In this document: one piece after another, positions 16,303 to 24,395 of the stretch | Layout: each line of letters opens with the position of its first letter | Numbering within the stretch: the first letter of the stretch is position 1 | Source: Bacillota bacterium | Lineage (GTDB): Bacteria > Bacillota_I > Bacilli_A > Acholeplasmatales > Acholeplasmataceae | Assembly (NCBI GenBank): GCA_018818645.1 | Contig: JAHIRQ010000154.1 | Coordinates: 1-34,439 of the forward strand | Reading direction: 5' to 3' | DNA: 34,439 bases | Notes under the pieces: generated by a model | The model's database searches: none | Seen by the model: only the letters and a program-made list of their open reading frames with translations | Told to the model about the DNA's origin: nothing | Made by a program: the position numbers and the translations under genes

Positions 16303-16818
16303 GTGATTGGTGCTGTTGTAGGGGGAGTTGTTGGAGGAGCATTAGGAGCATATTACTCTTATCAAACAACTGGAAAAGTAGATTGGAAATATGTTTTAGG
16401 CGGAGCTGTTGCTGGTGCATTAATTGGTGCAGGATTAGGCGCACTAGCTCAAAAACTTTATGCAGTATATGCTGTTGCAGCACCAGCTGCTGGTGAAGAA
16501 GTGTTATCCACAATTCTTGAGGCAGACGAAGTAATAATTCATCAGCACCATAGTTATCCCGTATATCTAGGAGGCGATGTAAATCAGATTACAACCCCTA
16601 TGATTGCTTCTGAACATAGAGCACTTCATGCTGGGTTTTCTAGATTTGAAGGTGGGTGGCTTTATCCCAAAATAGGTTATAATGGTAAAATTATTATAGA
16701 TTTGCATGGAAAAATCAATATTATATCAGGAATAGAAAGATACTACAAAGATAACTATCCAAATCTTTTGATTGATTTTTATAATGCAGTAAGGTTCACT
16801 GCAGAAAAAGGAAAATAA
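16231..16818 (+). CDS. Orphan Rhs C-terminal toxin tip with glycine zipper and HNH-like nuclease domain
   Basis: The frame is open from AAA at 16231 (after TAA) although the track starts at GTG 16303. It first reads a pre-tip stub (KYVSGIYESTYF), then a glycine-rich membrane hairpin (VIGAVVGGVVGGALGAYY and GGAVAGALIGAGLGAL), then a toxin domain. The toxin end carries HQHHSYPVYLGGDVNQ and SEHRALHAGF, the His-rich pattern HHxxPxxLGG ... HxxLH typical of HNH/LHH-type nuclease tips. There is no clear ribosome binding site, so it is probably a silent cassette that must recombine onto an Rhs core to be expressed. The next gene is the likely immunity partner, four bases downstream. Confidence 0.6.
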   Translation, partial: KYVSGIYESTYFRAIRYTPHTAWWVIGAVVGGVVGGALGAYYSYQTTGKVDWKYVLGGAVAGALIGAGLGALAQKLYAVYAVAAPAAGEEVLSTILEADEVIIHQHHSYPVYLGGDVNQITTPMIASEHRALHAGFSRFEGGWLYPKIGYNGKIIIDLHGKINIISGIERYYKDNYPNLLIDFYNAVRFTAEKGK

Positions 16819-16822
16819 AACT

Positions 16823-17623
16823 ATGAAATGTATACAATATATTCATGTATCAAAAAGCTATGAGAATGAATTGCTCGATTGGAAGGATTTTATTAGTTAT
16901 GAAAGCGAAGATGTGAAATTAGGAAAGGTAATAGCATTTAAATTGATAGAAGATACAGAAAAATATAATCATTTAATCAAGTATTTAAACATAAATAAGA
17001 TTGAGTATCTTATATTTAGAAAAGATTATAAATTTAACAAGAAGGATATTGAGAACGCTCAAATTTACTATTTGCATTTATATAAAAGCATTGAGCAATA
17101 CTTTGATCACTTTACTGAACGAGAATCATGCATGAAATGTCATAAGAAAATCAACACATTAACAAAAAAAGTCTATTTAGATAAGAAGATAATAACTAAG
17201 TTTGATATTTTTACGCATTATTTTGGTTATGAGGAAATTATTGTATCAGAAAAATTGAAGAATATATTTGAAAAAGAAAAAGTTGCTGGAGCATCATTTG
17301 AACCCTTCCTTGGTGAGAATGAGGGATATTATCATTTGAAATTAGAAGAAACTAAAATGGATTTAACAGAACAGTCCTTTTCAGTGAAAGATGGATATTG
17401 TGAAGTTTGTAAAAGATATGATACTCTGTTAATTTATCCATTATTCTATTTCAATAAAAGTCTTTATGATAACTTAGATATTTTTTACACTAAAGAATGG
17501 TTTGGTGACGAAAAAAAAACACAAGGAAAATCAATAATCATAAGTAAAAAACTTTATATGATACTTAAACAAAATAGTATAAGTAATGCTGAATGGAGTG
17601 TTCATCCTGCTTTTCTTATTTAG
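16823..17623 (+). CDS. Putative immunity protein with two CXXC motifs
   Basis: This 266-residue protein has no signal peptide or membrane segment and is therefore cytoplasmic. Two CXXC knuckles, CMKCHKK (near residue 103) and CEVCKRYD (near residue 196), suggest a shared zinc site. This double-CXXC layout recalls immunity proteins paired with HNH-type toxins in myxobacteria (SitI6-like), though I cannot test homology. It starts four bases after the toxin tip, with only a weak GGAAAAT-like site, so it is likely co-translated. Role as inhibitor of the upstream nuclease domain is inference from position and features. Confidence 0.55.
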   Translation: MKCIQYIHVSKSYENELLDWKDFISYESEDVKLGKVIAFKLIEDTEKYNHLIKYLNINKIEYLIFRKDYKFNKKDIENAQIYYLHLYKSIEQYFDHFTERESCMKCHKKINTLTKKVYLDKKIITKFDIFTHYFGYEEIIVSEKLKNIFEKEKVAGASFEPFLGENEGYYHLKLEETKMDLTEQSFSVKDGYCEVCKRYDTLLIYPLFYFNKSLYDNLDIFYTKEWFGDEKKTQGKSIIISKKLYMILKQNSISNAEWSVHPAFLI

Positions 17624-17697
17624 CAAACTCTACCACTGTCAATAGCCTTTGATGTCAAATACAAATGAGTTGGTATTGGACTAAATATAGCTATTGA

Positions 17698-17772
17698 TAT
17701 GTTTCCGACCTACACGAAACAATATATTTTCAAGCAATTGCAGTAACTCAAGCAGCATGTTTTAGACAACAT
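17698..17772 (+). repeat. Pre-tip stub repeat, copy 2 (degenerate)
   Basis: TATGTTTCCGACCTACACGA then TATTTTCAAGCAATTGCAGTAACTC. In the frame of copy 1 it reads YVSDLHETIYFQAIAVTQ and then meets a stop at once after QHI, so the cassette that followed is gone. Confidence 0.55.
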
Positions 17773-17780
17773 ATCTAGTG

Positions 17781-17910
17781 AAATATGTTTCCACATTGAA
17801 AAAAGCCTAGTGTGACAAAACATATTTTGGCCTAAAATATGTTACATGCCTACATTTTACAGCATAAATTCAAGCAATGGGAGTAACTCCACGCAGATTG
17901 AATGTAGCAA
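17781..17910 (+). repeat. Pre-tip stub repeat copies 3a and 3b (degenerate) with inverted repeats
   Basis: AAATATGTTTCC at 17781 starts a short copy that breaks after about 30 bases. AAATATGTTACA at 17835 starts another that reads YVTCLHFTA, a stop, then IQAMGVTPRRLNVAT. A perfect 10-bp inverted repeat, AACATATTTT (17819-17828) and AAAATATGTT (17834-17843), joins them. All show point decay and no downstream gene. Confidence 0.5.
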
Positions 17911-17913
17911 CAT

Positions 17914-17966
17914 AAAAAAGATTCAGAGTACTAGATCTACTAGTAATCTATGAATCTTTTTTCTTT
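17914..17966 (+). terminator. Long bidirectional terminator at the edge of the toxin island
   Basis: AAAAAAGATTCA (17914-17925) pairs perfectly with TGAATCTTTTTT (17951-17962); inside it TACTAG pairs with CTAGTA. A run of T closes the plus side. It separates the Rhs relics from the following operon. Confidence 0.85.
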
Positions 17967-18088
17967 GATAAGGCAAGATTAAATCAATAATAAACCAGTT
18001 ATTAAGTATCTTGAGTATGACTAGGTAAAAATTAGAGCGATTAAAGACATACACTTTTTACGAACACTTTTTCTTGTATATTTTCATG

Positions 18089-18117
18089 TTCAAAGTATAT
18101 CCTTTTTCGTGTATAAT
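18089..18117 (+). promoter_or_regulatory. Promoter of the polysaccharide-use operon
   Basis: TTCAAA (18089-18094), 17 bases, TATAAT (18112-18117), about 55 bases before the first start codon. The stretch 17967-18088 contains no gene and no other clear element. Confidence 0.6.
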
Positions 18118-18173
18118 AAAAACTAGGAATGCAATTAAAAATTTAATCACAAATGAAGAAGAACGAGGTCAGT

Positions 18174-20345
18174 ATGAAAAAAATCGTTTTAGGAATCCTA
18201 GTATTTCTAGTTTTATTTGTTGCAAGCGTTGGTATTCAATTTGGAATCAATATGGGAATTGATCCACTACCGAGCAGACCAGTAGAATCCATAAATTCAG
18301 GCGGTGGAGATCGCCTTCTTTACTATTACTATCTAGATGAGATTGGAGAACCTCTTCCTGAAGGAATAGTTCTCACTGAAGAATTTGTAAATAGTGAACT
18401 TGAAGGAACATTTGAATATGTCAATGGAAGATATGACGTATCTGACTTTAGAGTCAATGCGTTAGTTCGTCTATATCTAAGTTATAAAGATGTACTTCCT
18501 TTGAGTGCTAAAGAAGATATTAAAGAAGTACTTCTTGATTTTAAATATTGGATGGACCAAGGTGGAGAGGATTCGATGTGTTTCTGGTCAGAAAACCATC
18601 AAATTCTATTTGCTGTTGAAGAGTATTTGGTCGGTCAAGAATTTCCAGATGAAGTTTTTTCAGTAGACGGGAAATCCGGAGCAGTACATATGATTATGGC
18701 TACTGCTAGAATTGAAGCCTGGATGTCTCAACGCTTCACCTACGGGTTTACTGAATGGTATTCAAATAACTATTACCCAGAAGATATATCTCCAATGGCA
18801 AACTTTATCCAATTTTCTAATGACACAGAAATGGTGAATCGTATGAAGATGATTATGGATCTTCTATGGTTCGATATGGCTTCTCAAAGCTTTAAATATG
18901 AAGGACTTGATCCAAGTGGTGCACCAAGAACCTATTATATCTTTAACCCAAGTAGTGGTAGAGCTTATTCTGATAATAGAATGAGCGATGATACAGGAAA
19001 TCGTATGCGTAATTTCATCGATTATGTCATGCAACCTGATGAAACTAAAGATTTTGAAAATAGTTGGGCTACATCTGCTAATGGATTCTTTAATTGCTTT
19101 AGACAAATGATGGAAGCCTTAAATATTGATAACGAACCTTACTACACAGTCCCTGAAGTCATTAAAGAAATATTTAATGACGATTCAGAAGAAAAGATTC
19201 TTAAATCTAGCCAATCCTTAAATGTTGAAGAACTTGAAGGTGAAGGTTTACTGGGTTTAGAAGATCATCAAATCATGATGCAATGGAATATGGAAGCCTT
19301 TAGTAATCCTGAAGTCGTTGATAATACAATCAAGTACATGTCAAAGCATAACATGTTTACCAATGAATTTTTAAATGACTTTAAGTTAGTGAATTTATGG
19401 CCCCTTAGAGCTTTCAATTTACTAGGTATGGTTTCAACAACACTTCAACCATCAACAAATGGGGTAGCAATTGAAAGAGCGAATGTTTATACCTATAAAA
19501 CAGATCATTACTCAATGCATACTGCACAGGCTTACCAACCAGGAGAATATGCAGATCAACACGCTGTATCTTCGATTAACTTAAGTAATCAGGTTTCAGT
19601 GTTTTCAACACAACCTGCAAAAATATCTAGAAGAAGTGGAACACCAACCTATTGGACAGGAAATGGTAGACAACCTTATAGTGTTCAAGAAAAAAACGTA
19701 AATATCTCGATCTATCTTCCACCTACAAAAACTGGATTTATGGAACCAATGATTGTTAAAGATACTACACATATATTCTTTCCTTATGAACTATTTGATG
19801 AAGTAGATGAATCTTATATTGACCAAGGATTCATATTTGGAAGAGTAGGTCAGGCGATGATTGCTATTTCTTCAAGACATCCATTAGCATGGGTTCCATT
19901 TGAAACGAGTAATCAAGAAGGAAACCGTGATGATATGTTGGCTAGAGGTAGTGTTAAGGATGTTTTAACTGAGAAATATGATTTAGTTCAAACAGGATCA
20001 GGAGATCACTACTTCGTCACCGAACTTTCATCATTAGAGAATGAAACATGGAGTGCTTTCATAACAAGATTTATGGATAATGATCTTTCTTATGATACAA
20101 ACACTCATCAACTAACGTACATAACCAAGTTAAATGGTAATTCCTCATTAACAACAATGATTGCTACATTTGACCAAAGCTTTACTATAAATGGATCTTT
20201 ACAAGATTTAGAATATAAGAGATTTGATAATCCCTATGTAGTATCAGGTGGTATAGAAAGAAAACCAGAAGTTATTCTATTTAGCTTCAATGGGCATACA
20301 CTATCTCTTGATTATATAAATAATACAAGAACTATAGGAAACTAA
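18174..20345 (+). CDS. Membrane-anchored large enzyme candidate of polysaccharide breakdown (alpha/alpha-toroid lyase-like)
   Basis: The start ATG 18174 follows GAGGT; the track start at 18153 has no site. It encodes 723 residues. Residues 1-25 are a Lys start and hydrophobic segment without lipobox or clear cleavage site, so it is secreted or N-terminally anchored. The first half is helical with conserved MCFWSENHQ, YGFTEWYSNNYYPEDI and QWNMEAF, as in alpha/alpha-toroid enzymes of the heparinase/PL8 kind. The second half is beta-rich with GVAIERANVYTYKT and YWTGNG. These carry Asn, His, Tyr and Arg candidates for beta-elimination. A paralogue without signal lies in the same operon at 22554, and a GH105 hydrolase closes it, implying substrates with unsaturated uronate ends. 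I cannot place it in a named CAZy family. Confidence 0.65.
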   Translation: MKKIVLGILVFLVLFVASVGIQFGINMGIDPLPSRPVESINSGGGDRLLYYYYLDEIGEPLPEGIVLTEEFVNSELEGTFEYVNGRYDVSDFRVNALVRLYLSYKDVLPLSAKEDIKEVLLDFKYWMDQGGEDSMCFWSENHQILFAVEEYLVGQEFPDEVFSVDGKSGAVHMIMATARIEAWMSQRFTYGFTEWYSNNYYPEDISPMANFIQFSNDTEMVNRMKMIMDLLWFDMASQSFKYEGLDPSGAPRTYYIFNPSSGRAYSDNRMSDDTGNRMRNFIDYVMQPDETKDFENSWATSANGFFNCFRQMMEALNIDNEPYYTVPEVIKEIFNDDSEEKILKSSQSLNVEELEGEGLLGLEDHQIMMQWNMEAFSNPEVVDNTIKYMSKHNMFTNEFLNDFKLVNLWPLRAFNLLGMVSTTLQPSTNGVAIERANVYTYKTDHYSMHTAQAYQPGEYADQHAVSSINLSNQVSVFSTQPAKISRRSGTPTYWTGNGRQPYSVQEKNVNISIYLPPTKTGFMEPMIVKDTTHIFFPYELFDEVDESYIDQGFIFGRVGQAMIAISSRHPLAWVPFETSNQEGNRDDMLARGSVKDVLTEKYDLVQTGSGDHYFVTELSSLENETWSAFITRFMDNDLSYDTNTHQLTYITKLNGNSSLTTMIATFDQSFTINGSLQDLEYKRFDNPYVVSGGIERKPEVILFSFNGHTLSLDYINNTRTIGN

Positions 20346-20346
20346 T

Positions 20347-21093
20347 ATGAAAATAGGAGTACAAACGTATACCATTAGAAAGTTGGCTAAAAAGAATTTA
20401 GGCTTCGCATTGGATGAATTGCTCAGAGTTGGAGTCAATAAAGTTGAATTAGCACGTCTGGATTTAAATGATGAACTCAGTTTATTATTATCAAAGAAAA
20501 AAATAGAAGTGTTATCGATTCAAATGACAGCGAATAAGTTACTTAAAGATGTTGAGCAAATATCATCATTTGCAAAACAAGTTCATTGTAACTTAGTGAT
20601 TGTTTCAAGATTATCTATCCCTGCAATTCTTGGAGGCAAAAGTAGTTTACTCAAATTTTCGAAAAAGCTAAATCAATTAGTAGATCTATATCATCAAAAG
20701 GGAATTCAAGTTGCATTCCATCATCATGATTTCGAGTTCAAAAAGATCGGAAATGAAACTAAGCTTGAAATACTACTTAAGAATACTTTAGATGAATTAA
20801 GGATTGTTTCAGATACATTTTGGTCTAAAAAATCAGGCTATGAGCCACATGAAGTTATTGAAATGATAGGAAAAAGACTGATAGGTATTCATTTAAGAGA
20901 TTATATGATTCAAGAAAATGGTCGATCAATGGACACTGAAGTAGGGTCAGGATTGATTGATTTCAATCAAGTGATGCTCGTATCAAATGATGCATCCTAC
21001 GCAGTGATTGAACAAAATACGAAACATGAAATAGAAAGCATTGAGAGAAGTTTTAATTATTTAAAATCAAACTATAAGGAGTATTTTCGATGA
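20347..21093 (+). CDS. Sugar phosphate isomerase/epimerase-like TIM-barrel protein
   Basis: This 248-residue protein of the xylose-isomerase-like/AP endonuclease family 2 fold starts MKIGVQTYTIR. It has the conserved metal-binding regions VAFHHHDFEF (His/Asp/Glu), VSDTFW (Asp) and IGIHLRDY (His), consistent with a divalent-metal isomerase or epimerase acting on a sugar or keto-sugar. It starts one base after the preceding stop and overlaps the transporter by four bases. In this operon it would convert the monosaccharide released from the imported oligomer, for example a keto-uronate. The substrate is not readable from sequence. Confidence 0.75.
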   Translation: MKIGVQTYTIRKLAKKNLGFALDELLRVGVNKVELARLDLNDELSLLLSKKKIEVLSIQMTANKLLKDVEQISSFAKQVHCNLVIVSRLSIPAILGGKSSLLKFSKKLNQLVDLYHQKGIQVAFHHHDFEFKKIGNETKLEILLKNTLDELRIVSDTFWSKKSGYEPHEVIEMIGKRLIGIHLRDYMIQENGRSMDTEVGSGLIDFNQVMLVSNDASYAVIEQNTKHEIESIERSFNYLKSNYKEYFR

Positions 21094-22544
21094 GCACAAA
21101 AATGTATGATGTAGATCAAACTCAAATGAAGACAAAGGAAAAATTAATATTTGCATGGGGTGACGTATTTGGTGGTGGTGCACAAGCAATGATTGGTGTG
21201 CTTTATCTAATCTTCTTGACTGACGTGATTGGACTCAATCCAGCAATCGCAGCCACTGCAATACTAATATCGAAAATTTGGGACGCAATTAGCGACCCAA
21301 TCATGGGTGTTGTTAGTGATAATACAAGAACGAAAATGGGTAGAAGAAGACCATTCATTATGGCAGGTGGTTTTCTAGTTATTATCGCCTTCGCTTTAAT
21401 GTGGTTACCTATTGGTGGTTGGGAGTCTGATACTGCGAAGGTAGTATTTGCTATCTCTACGTTCTTATTCTATAGTACGATATCTACAATTATTGCTGTT
21501 CCCTATAGCTCATTATCAGCTGAAATAACAACCAATGTGAAGGAAAGAAATCAAGTGAATGTAATTCGGTTAGTTGTCTCTACACTAGCTTCAGCTGTTT
21601 GTACTTTAGTTCCTTCAATGATTCTAGAAATATTTAAAGCTGGAACTATTGGAATTAATACATTCTATTTAGTGACTGGTATTGGCTTTGGTTTATTCTT
21701 TGCTCTACCTCTAATCTTGATTGGACTATTCACCAAAGAGCGTGTTGAGCTTCCAATAGAAAAGTCAGTATTTGAAGTCAAATCATTTGTTAAACCTCTG
21801 AAGGTCAAAGCATTTAGAGGCTTAGTTTATATGTATCTATGTCAAAGTATATCGATGGATATTTTATCTGCAGGTATTATTTATTATTCGTTATATGTAG
21901 TTCCAGGAAGTGCTACAGTTTTCTTAGGAACATTCATCGGTGTGCAGCTCCTCATGTTTCCTATCATCAGTAAACTCGTTAATACAGTGGACAAGAAGAA
22001 GATTTATTATTTTGGATTGCCTGTCGCTATAATTGGATTTATTGGAGTTGGATTATATCCTTCTGATTGGTCAGTGATTGGTGCATATGCATTAACTGCG
22101 GTTACTGCATTTGGATTTGCTGGAGCGCAGCTGATGAGTTGGATCATATTCCCTGATGCAGTGGATGCAGGCGAATTGAAGCTTAAGGAAAGACCTACAG
22201 GAAGCTTCTCAGGTATTATGACCTTTATTAGAAAGACAAGCTCTGCGATTGCGATTCAAATATTTGGGTTAATGTTATTTATTTCTGGTTATGTAAAACC
22301 AACAGAAACAAATTTAGTTCCAACACAACCAGATAATGCACTATTAGGAATTAGAATCGCGATGTCTCTATCTTTTGTGATCTTAATGACGATTGGTTAT
22401 TTCGCTGCGAAAAAATTTGTATTAACCAATCATAGAAGTTTACAGGTTAGAAAGTTCTTGAAGCTAAGAGAAGAAACAGGATTAGAGAACTTAAGTGAAG
22501 AAGATCAAGTGGAGTTAAGAGAATTAGAATCTGTTATATTTTAG
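21090..22544 (+). CDS. GPH-family sugar:cation symporter (MFS)
   Basis: This 484-residue transporter has about 12 membrane segments. The glycoside-pentoside-hexuronide family signatures are clear: WGDVFGGGAQAMIGVLYLIFLTDVIG at the start, then SKIWDAISDPIMGVVSDNTRTKMGRRRPFI, with the family Asp in IWDAISDP. Members such as MelB, UidB and YicJ import glycosides with H+ or Na+. Flanked by the anchored and cytoplasmic paralogous enzymes and a GH105 hydrolase, it most likely imports an acidic di- or oligosaccharide. Its start overlaps the isomerase-like gene (ATGA), and AGGAGG follows for the next gene. Confidence 0.88.
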   Translation: MSTKMYDVDQTQMKTKEKLIFAWGDVFGGGAQAMIGVLYLIFLTDVIGLNPAIAATAILISKIWDAISDPIMGVVSDNTRTKMGRRRPFIMAGGFLVIIAFALMWLPIGGWESDTAKVVFAISTFLFYSTISTIIAVPYSSLSAEITTNVKERNQVNVIRLVVSTLASAVCTLVPSMILEIFKAGTIGINTFYLVTGIGFGLFFALPLILIGLFTKERVELPIEKSVFEVKSFVKPLKVKAFRGLVYMYLCQSISMDILSAGIIYYSLYVVPGSATVFLGTFIGVQLLMFPIISKLVNTVDKKKIYYFGLPVAIIGFIGVGLYPSDWSVIGAYALTAVTAFGFAGAQLMSWIIFPDAVDAGELKLKERPTGSFSGIMTFIRKTSSAIAIQIFGLMLFISGYVKPTETNLVPTQPDNALLGIRIAMSLSFVILMTIGYFAAKKFVLTNHRSLQVRKFLKLREETGLENLSEEDQVELRELESVIF

Positions 22545-22553
22545 GAGGTCATC

Positions 22554-24395
22554 ATGGCTGTAAAAGAAGATGTTGGAATGCTCATTAAAATGAATGTCAA
22601 ATGCTTTAAGGATATTAAAAAGCTTGATGAAGGATTGACAATCGATGAGTCACAAATATTCGAACTCACTCAATTTGTGAATAACAGATATGACTGTGCG
22701 GACTTTAGACTAATCTCTTTAATCAAAACATATCTAGCATATAAAGATTTATTATCTAGCAAAGCAGTAGAGGCTATAGAGGATGCTATGCTTAACTTCA
22801 AATACTGGATGGATGAGCCTGGAAGTGATGGGATGTGTTTTTGGTCTGAAAATCATCAACTACTCTTTCATACCTGTGAATATTTTGCTGGGGATTTGTT
22901 TCCTGAACAAACATTTTCTAATGACGGACATATCGGACTTTATCATCATCTAAAAGCTAAACCTAAAATATTAGACTGGCTTGAAAACAGATTTAAATAT
23001 GGATTTACTGAATGGCATTCCAATACGTATTATGAAGAGGATATCGCTCCACTTTGCGTTTTAGTGGATCACGCTAAAGATATAGAGATTGTGAATAAAG
23101 CAAAAATAATATTAGATATTATCTTTCTAGATTTCGCGATGCATAGCTTCAATGGTTATTTTGTAGCGAGTAGTGGAAGATGCTATGAGGAACAAAAGAA
23201 GAATCCAGAAAAGGCTGACGTCAATGATATACTTGCCCATGCATTTGGAATTCAAAAAAGAGAATATGATTATGAAAGAATTTCTGCATTATTTATTCTA
23301 TGTAAAAACTATCAGGTTCCAAAAATCATTATCGATATCGCGAAAAATACGGATAAGCAAGTGATTAAAGACTCAATGGGCTTGAATTTAAGTGAAATTA
23401 CGCATGAATTCAAGGACAATGACATCAACAAGAAAGGGATGTTTCTTTGGTCCATGGAGGCATTTACCAATACTCGGTCTATCAATATGACCATGAATAT
23501 TTACAACGCATGGAACCTAAAAGAGAATAATTTCTTAAAAGACCTAGAGTCAGTCAATATTTCTATCCTAAGAAAGCCTGGATTACTTCCTTTGGTCGTC
23601 AAATTGCTCAATCCAGCAACTCAAGGAGTAGCAATTGAAAGAGCGAACACCTATACATATAAAACAAGTAATTATATGCTATCTACAGCACAAAAATATC
23701 ACCCCAAAAAATTTGGGGATCAACAGCATATTTGGCAAGCAACTCTAGATGAAAATATATCCATTTTTTCGACCCATCCAGGGTCTCCTATGTTTGATGA
23801 TGCAGCAAGAAACTTCTCTCCATCATTTTGGGTTGGAAATGGAATCAATCCACATGCAGTCCAACATGAGAATAAAGTCTTCTTAATGTATGATTTAACG
23901 CCAAGAAAAGGCTATTTAGAGCGAAAAAGACAAGAGCTAGTTCATTTCTATTTTCCCATTGAGAGATTCGATGAGGTTATCGAAAAAGATTCGATTATAC
24001 TTGCTAAAAAGAGACAAAATTATATCGCAATTATCGCATCAAAAAAACACAAAAAAATGGAAAACTCTGAAATTATTTATGAAGGAAAGAAGAGTCAATT
24101 CATCGTCATTTTAGGTAGTGAAATAGAAGACGTTTCCTTTGAGAAATTTAGTGATTATATTCTATCAATGAAAACTACTTTTTCCAGTCAAAAAATAACC
24201 ATGAAATCAGATCATTTATATGAGCTTAATATGCTAGGTGATTTCAAAATAGATGGCAATAGAATAAACACAGAGTACTCTAGGTATGAAACACCTTATG
24301 TGAATGCGAAAAGAAAGCCTGAAGAGCTACTTATTTCATATAAGAATAAGAAGTTATATTTAAATTTTTATCAAATGATTAGGGAGGAAAAGTAA
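22554..24395 (+). CDS. Cytoplasmic paralogue of the 18174 enzyme
   Basis: This 613-residue protein follows a perfect AGGAGG. It matches the 18174 protein along its length, sharing NNRYDCADFR, NFKYWMDE, MCFWSENHQ, YGFTEWHSNTYYEEDI, GVAIERANTYTYKT, TAQKYHP and FWVGNG, but lacks any signal or membrane segment. The middle part (about 230-290) is rearranged relative to its partner. It should act in the cytoplasm on the imported oligosaccharide, before the GH105 enzyme. Conserved His, Asn, Tyr and Arg positions in both copies mark a likely catalytic centre. As with its partner, the exact family and substrate are unknown. Its TAA overlaps the GH105 ATG (TAATG). Confidence 0.65.
   Translation: MAVKEDVGMLIKMNVKCFKDIKKLDEGLTIDESQIFELTQFVNNRYDCADFRLISLIKTYLAYKDLLSSKAVEAIEDAMLNFKYWMDEPGSDGMCFWSENHQLLFHTCEYFAGDLFPEQTFSNDGHIGLYHHLKAKPKILDWLENRFKYGFTEWHSNTYYEEDIAPLCVLVDHAKDIEIVNKAKIILDIIFLDFAMHSFNGYFVASSGRCYEEQKKNPEKADVNDILAHAFGIQKREYDYERISALFILCKNYQVPKIIIDIAKNTDKQVIKDSMGLNLSEITHEFKDNDINKKGMFLWSMEAFTNTRSINMTMNIYNAWNLKENNFLKDLESVNISILRKPGLLPLVVKLLNPATQGVAIERANTYTYKTSNYMLSTAQKYHPKKFGDQQHIWQATLDENISIFSTHPGSPMFDDAARNFSPSFWVGNGINPHAVQHENKVFLMYDLTPRKGYLERKRQELVHFYFPIERFDEVIEKDSIILAKKRQNYIAIIASKKHKKMENSEIIYEGKKSQFIVILGSEIEDVSFEKFSDYILSMKTTFSSQKITMKSDHLYELNMLGDFKIDGNRINTEYSRYETPYVNAKRKPEELLISYKNKKLYLNFYQMIREEK

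Noticed and set aside
17698-17910. CRISPR array or insertion-sequence ends
   Set aside because: The copies are degenerate, unequally spaced and coding-like in one frame; no cas genes, transposase or target duplications are present.
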